A stretch of DNA of 32,335 nt from Acidobacteriota bacterium (lineage in GTDB: Bacteria > Acidobacteriota > UBA6911). The notes below the pieces were generated by a model that saw nothing but the letters and a program-made list of their open reading frames with translations, did no database searches and had not been told where the DNA came from. The position numbers and the translations under genes were made by a program. The stretch lies in contig JAFGIY010000123.1 in NCBI GenBank assembly GCA_016929335.1, positions 1 through 32,335 on the forward strand, read 5' to 3'. Below, piece after piece: positions 30,933 to 32,335 of the stretch (positions are counted from its first letter, which is position 1; each line of letters begins with the position of its first letter).

Positions 30933-32335
30933 TCATTCCGGAAGCGGTCCGGCTTTCCGGGCCGGATTCTCTTCCCGTCTGTATTGTATAGCTGCCTCCA
31001 CCAGGCCGGACGCTAATTCCGGCGATGCCAGACTGTGCAGGTGAAGATACGACGCAAGCACGCGATTCATTACCATGCCGTCTCTTCCGTTGCCCAGGCC
31101 GGTCCCCCGCTTTACCTCGAAGGCCGTCTCCGTCTGCCCGACATCCCTCACCTGCGAATAGTGAAACTCATGCCCTCGGAGCCGTGATCCCATTTTGATG
31201 AAGGGATTCGGCCGGTCCACCAGCACTTCTTCATAGCCATGCCCGGCCGGCTTTTCGGCAAGAGTGACATCCGCCGGGAGGAAACCGGCCATCGGGTAGC
31301 GGGAATCCTTCCATTGAATCGACCGGGATAAAAACATCAATCCTCCGCATTCGGCCCAGACAGGGAGTCCGCGCCCGGCGGCCATGGCGACAGAACGGCG
31401 AAACGGTGCGTTGGCCGCCAGCCGCGCTGCATGCGTTTCTGGAAAGCCCCCGCCGATGTAGAGTGCGTCCACCTGCGGCAGTTCCGAATCTTTCAGCGGA
31501 TCAATGGCGACTTTGAATGCGCCTTTTCCGACGATCGCCTCCAGGTTTTCCGGATAATAGAAAGTGAACGCAGGACTTTCAAAATAGCCGATCCGCAGTC
31601 CCTGCACCGCTTCAGAGCTAACGGAGGCTTCCTCTATCTCACCGGGAACGGCAAGCGCATCGAAAGCCGCAGCCTCGGCGATTGCCCGAATCCGTTTGAA
31701 ATCGACCGAACTGCGAATGATTTGCTCAGCCGTTTGGATGGCCTGATCCGCTTGCGCATGCTCCTGCGGCGTGACCAGTCCCATGTGCCGGCCGGGAAGT
31801 ACGCATACGTCCACTCGCGGAATAGAGCCCAGAACAGGCAAGCCGGTCTCGGCCTCTATTGCCGAGCGTGCGATAGTCTCCTGCCGGGATGTGGCGATGC
31901 GGTTGAGCAATACTCCGGCAATTTTGAGGTCCGGATCGAGAAGCTTCATCCCAAGCGCAACGGCAGCAGCCGTGCGCGTCGCTTTAGTTGCAGGCAGGAT
32001 CAATACGACGGGCAAACCGAGCAGTTTGGCGAGCGCTGCCGATGAATGAGTTCCTCTGGCATCTTCGCCGTCATGCAATCCGCGATTGCCCTCGATCAGG
32101 TTGATACCGCCGTGGATCGCGTGGGCGGCGAAAGCTCTGAGGACGCCTTCAGCGCCCATCATCCAGGTGTCGAGATTCCGCGCCTTCCGCCCGGCAGCGA
32201 TGGAGAGCCATGCGGCATCGATGTAGTCCGGTCCCTTCTTGAAGGGAGCGACTTCAAGGCCCTCTTTCCGCCAGCAGGCCGTCAGTCCCAGCGAGATCGC
32301 GGTTTTGCCGCAGTCCCCGCCGGTTCCGGCTATCA
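30933..32335 (-). CDS. Cobyrinate a,c-diamide synthase family protein, CbiA/DsrN-like (5' end outside the window)
   Basis: About 467 residues are visible; the start lies beyond the right edge. The P-loop appears at once (A-G-T-G-G-D-C-G-K-T), followed by K-K-G-P-D-Y-I-D, E-G-N-R-G-L-H-D-G and T-H-S-S-A-A-L-A-K-L-L, all of the CbiA/CobB ATP-dependent amidase domain. The C-terminal class I glutamine amidotransferase half has Y-I-G-G-G-F-P-E-T-H, the nucleophile Cys in W-A-E-C-G-G-L-M-F-L, and R-G-H-E-F-H-Y-S. CbiA makes the cobalamin precursor; the homologue DsrN amidates siroheme for dissimilatory sulfite reductase. Its DsrL-like neighbour 63 bases downstream and the lack of other cobalamin genes favour DsrN, but the window ends too soon to be sure. 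Confidence 0.85.
   Translation of the reverse strand, partial: IAGTGGDCGKTAISLGLTACWRKEGLEVAPFKKGPDYIDAAWLSIAAGRKARNLDTWMMGAEGVLRAFAAHAIHGGINLIEGNRGLHDGEDARGTHSSAALAKLLGLPVVLILPATKATRTAAAVALGMKLLDPDLKIAGVLLNRIATSRQETIARSAIEAETGLPVLGSIPRVDVCVLPGRHMGLVTPQEHAQADQAIQTAEQIIRSSVDFKRIRAIAEAAAFDALAVPGEIEEASVSSEAVQGLRIGYFESPAFTFYYPENLEAIVGKGAFKVAIDPLKDSELPQVDALYIGGGFPETHAARLAANAPFRRSVAMAAGRGLPVWAECGGLMFLSRSIQWKDSRYPMAGFLPADVTLAEKPAGHGYEEVLVDRPNPFIKMGSRLRGHEFHYSQVRDVGQTETAFEVKRGTGLGNGRDGMVMNRVLASYLHLHSLASPELASGLVEAAIQYRREENPARKAGPLPE

Overview
The window reads as a piece of a chromosome from an anaerobic or facultative Gram-negative bacterium of moderate GC. Secreted proteins carry Sec or twin-arginine (Tat) signals. 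There is a periplasmic molybdopterin/Fe-S/NrfD respiratory module, and a decayed Oar-type TonB-dependent receptor with a carboxypeptidase-regulatory-like N-terminus, a type very common in Acidobacteriota. At the right edge a GltD/DsrL-like Fe-S flavoprotein lies next to a CbiA/DsrN-type cobyrinate a,c-diamide synthase, a pair typical of dissimilatory sulfite reductase (dsr) loci. My best guess is a sulfur-cycling Acidobacteriota-like or Desulfobacterota-like lineage; no rRNA or tRNA gene is present to settle it.

Region 1 (1-9109, mostly + strand) looks like a catabolic cluster. It holds the tail of a fumarate-reductase/SdhA-type flavoprotein, a DUF6282-type metal-dependent hydrolase, two paralogous dihydrodipicolinate-synthase-family lyases, two divergently transcribed UGSC-domain fusion proteins that lack the canonical UGSC residues, and a Tat-exported FAD_binding_2 flavoprotein. 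A metallo-beta-lactamase (MBL) hydrolase follows (9219-10304, +), facing a second, secreted MBL hydrolase (10536-11453, -). The substrate is not evident from sequence.

Region 2 (about 11885-28731, - strand) is one long collinear run with short gaps. In transcription order it contains: a frameshifted TonB receptor remnant; an arylsulfotransferase-type (ASST) beta-propeller protein; a small secreted protein; a secreted helix-hairpin-helix (HhH) protein; a Tat-exported alkaline-phosphatase-superfamily enzyme; a second ASST-type protein; a three-subunit molybdopterin oxidoreductase (catalytic subunit, four-cluster ferredoxin subunit, NrfD-type membrane subunit); a second secreted HhH protein; a 946-residue secreted protein made of two homologous halves; a YeiH-family permease; a 55-residue membrane protein; a USP-like protein; and a GntR regulator. 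A good sigma70-like promoter with operator-like inverted repeats lies just upstream (28970-29030). I infer a periplasmic sulfur-ester or sulfur-oxyanion respiratory system. This run is the best candidate in the window for an undescribed system.

Region 3 (29178-32335, - strand) is the DsrN-like then DsrL-like pair; the former runs off the right edge. Low-complexity or hairpin repeats sit immediately downstream of stop codons at five places (14768-14843, 18096-18135, 21866-21903, 26457-26514, 29083-29162). Functional assignments rest on motifs and family memory only; no database search was possible.
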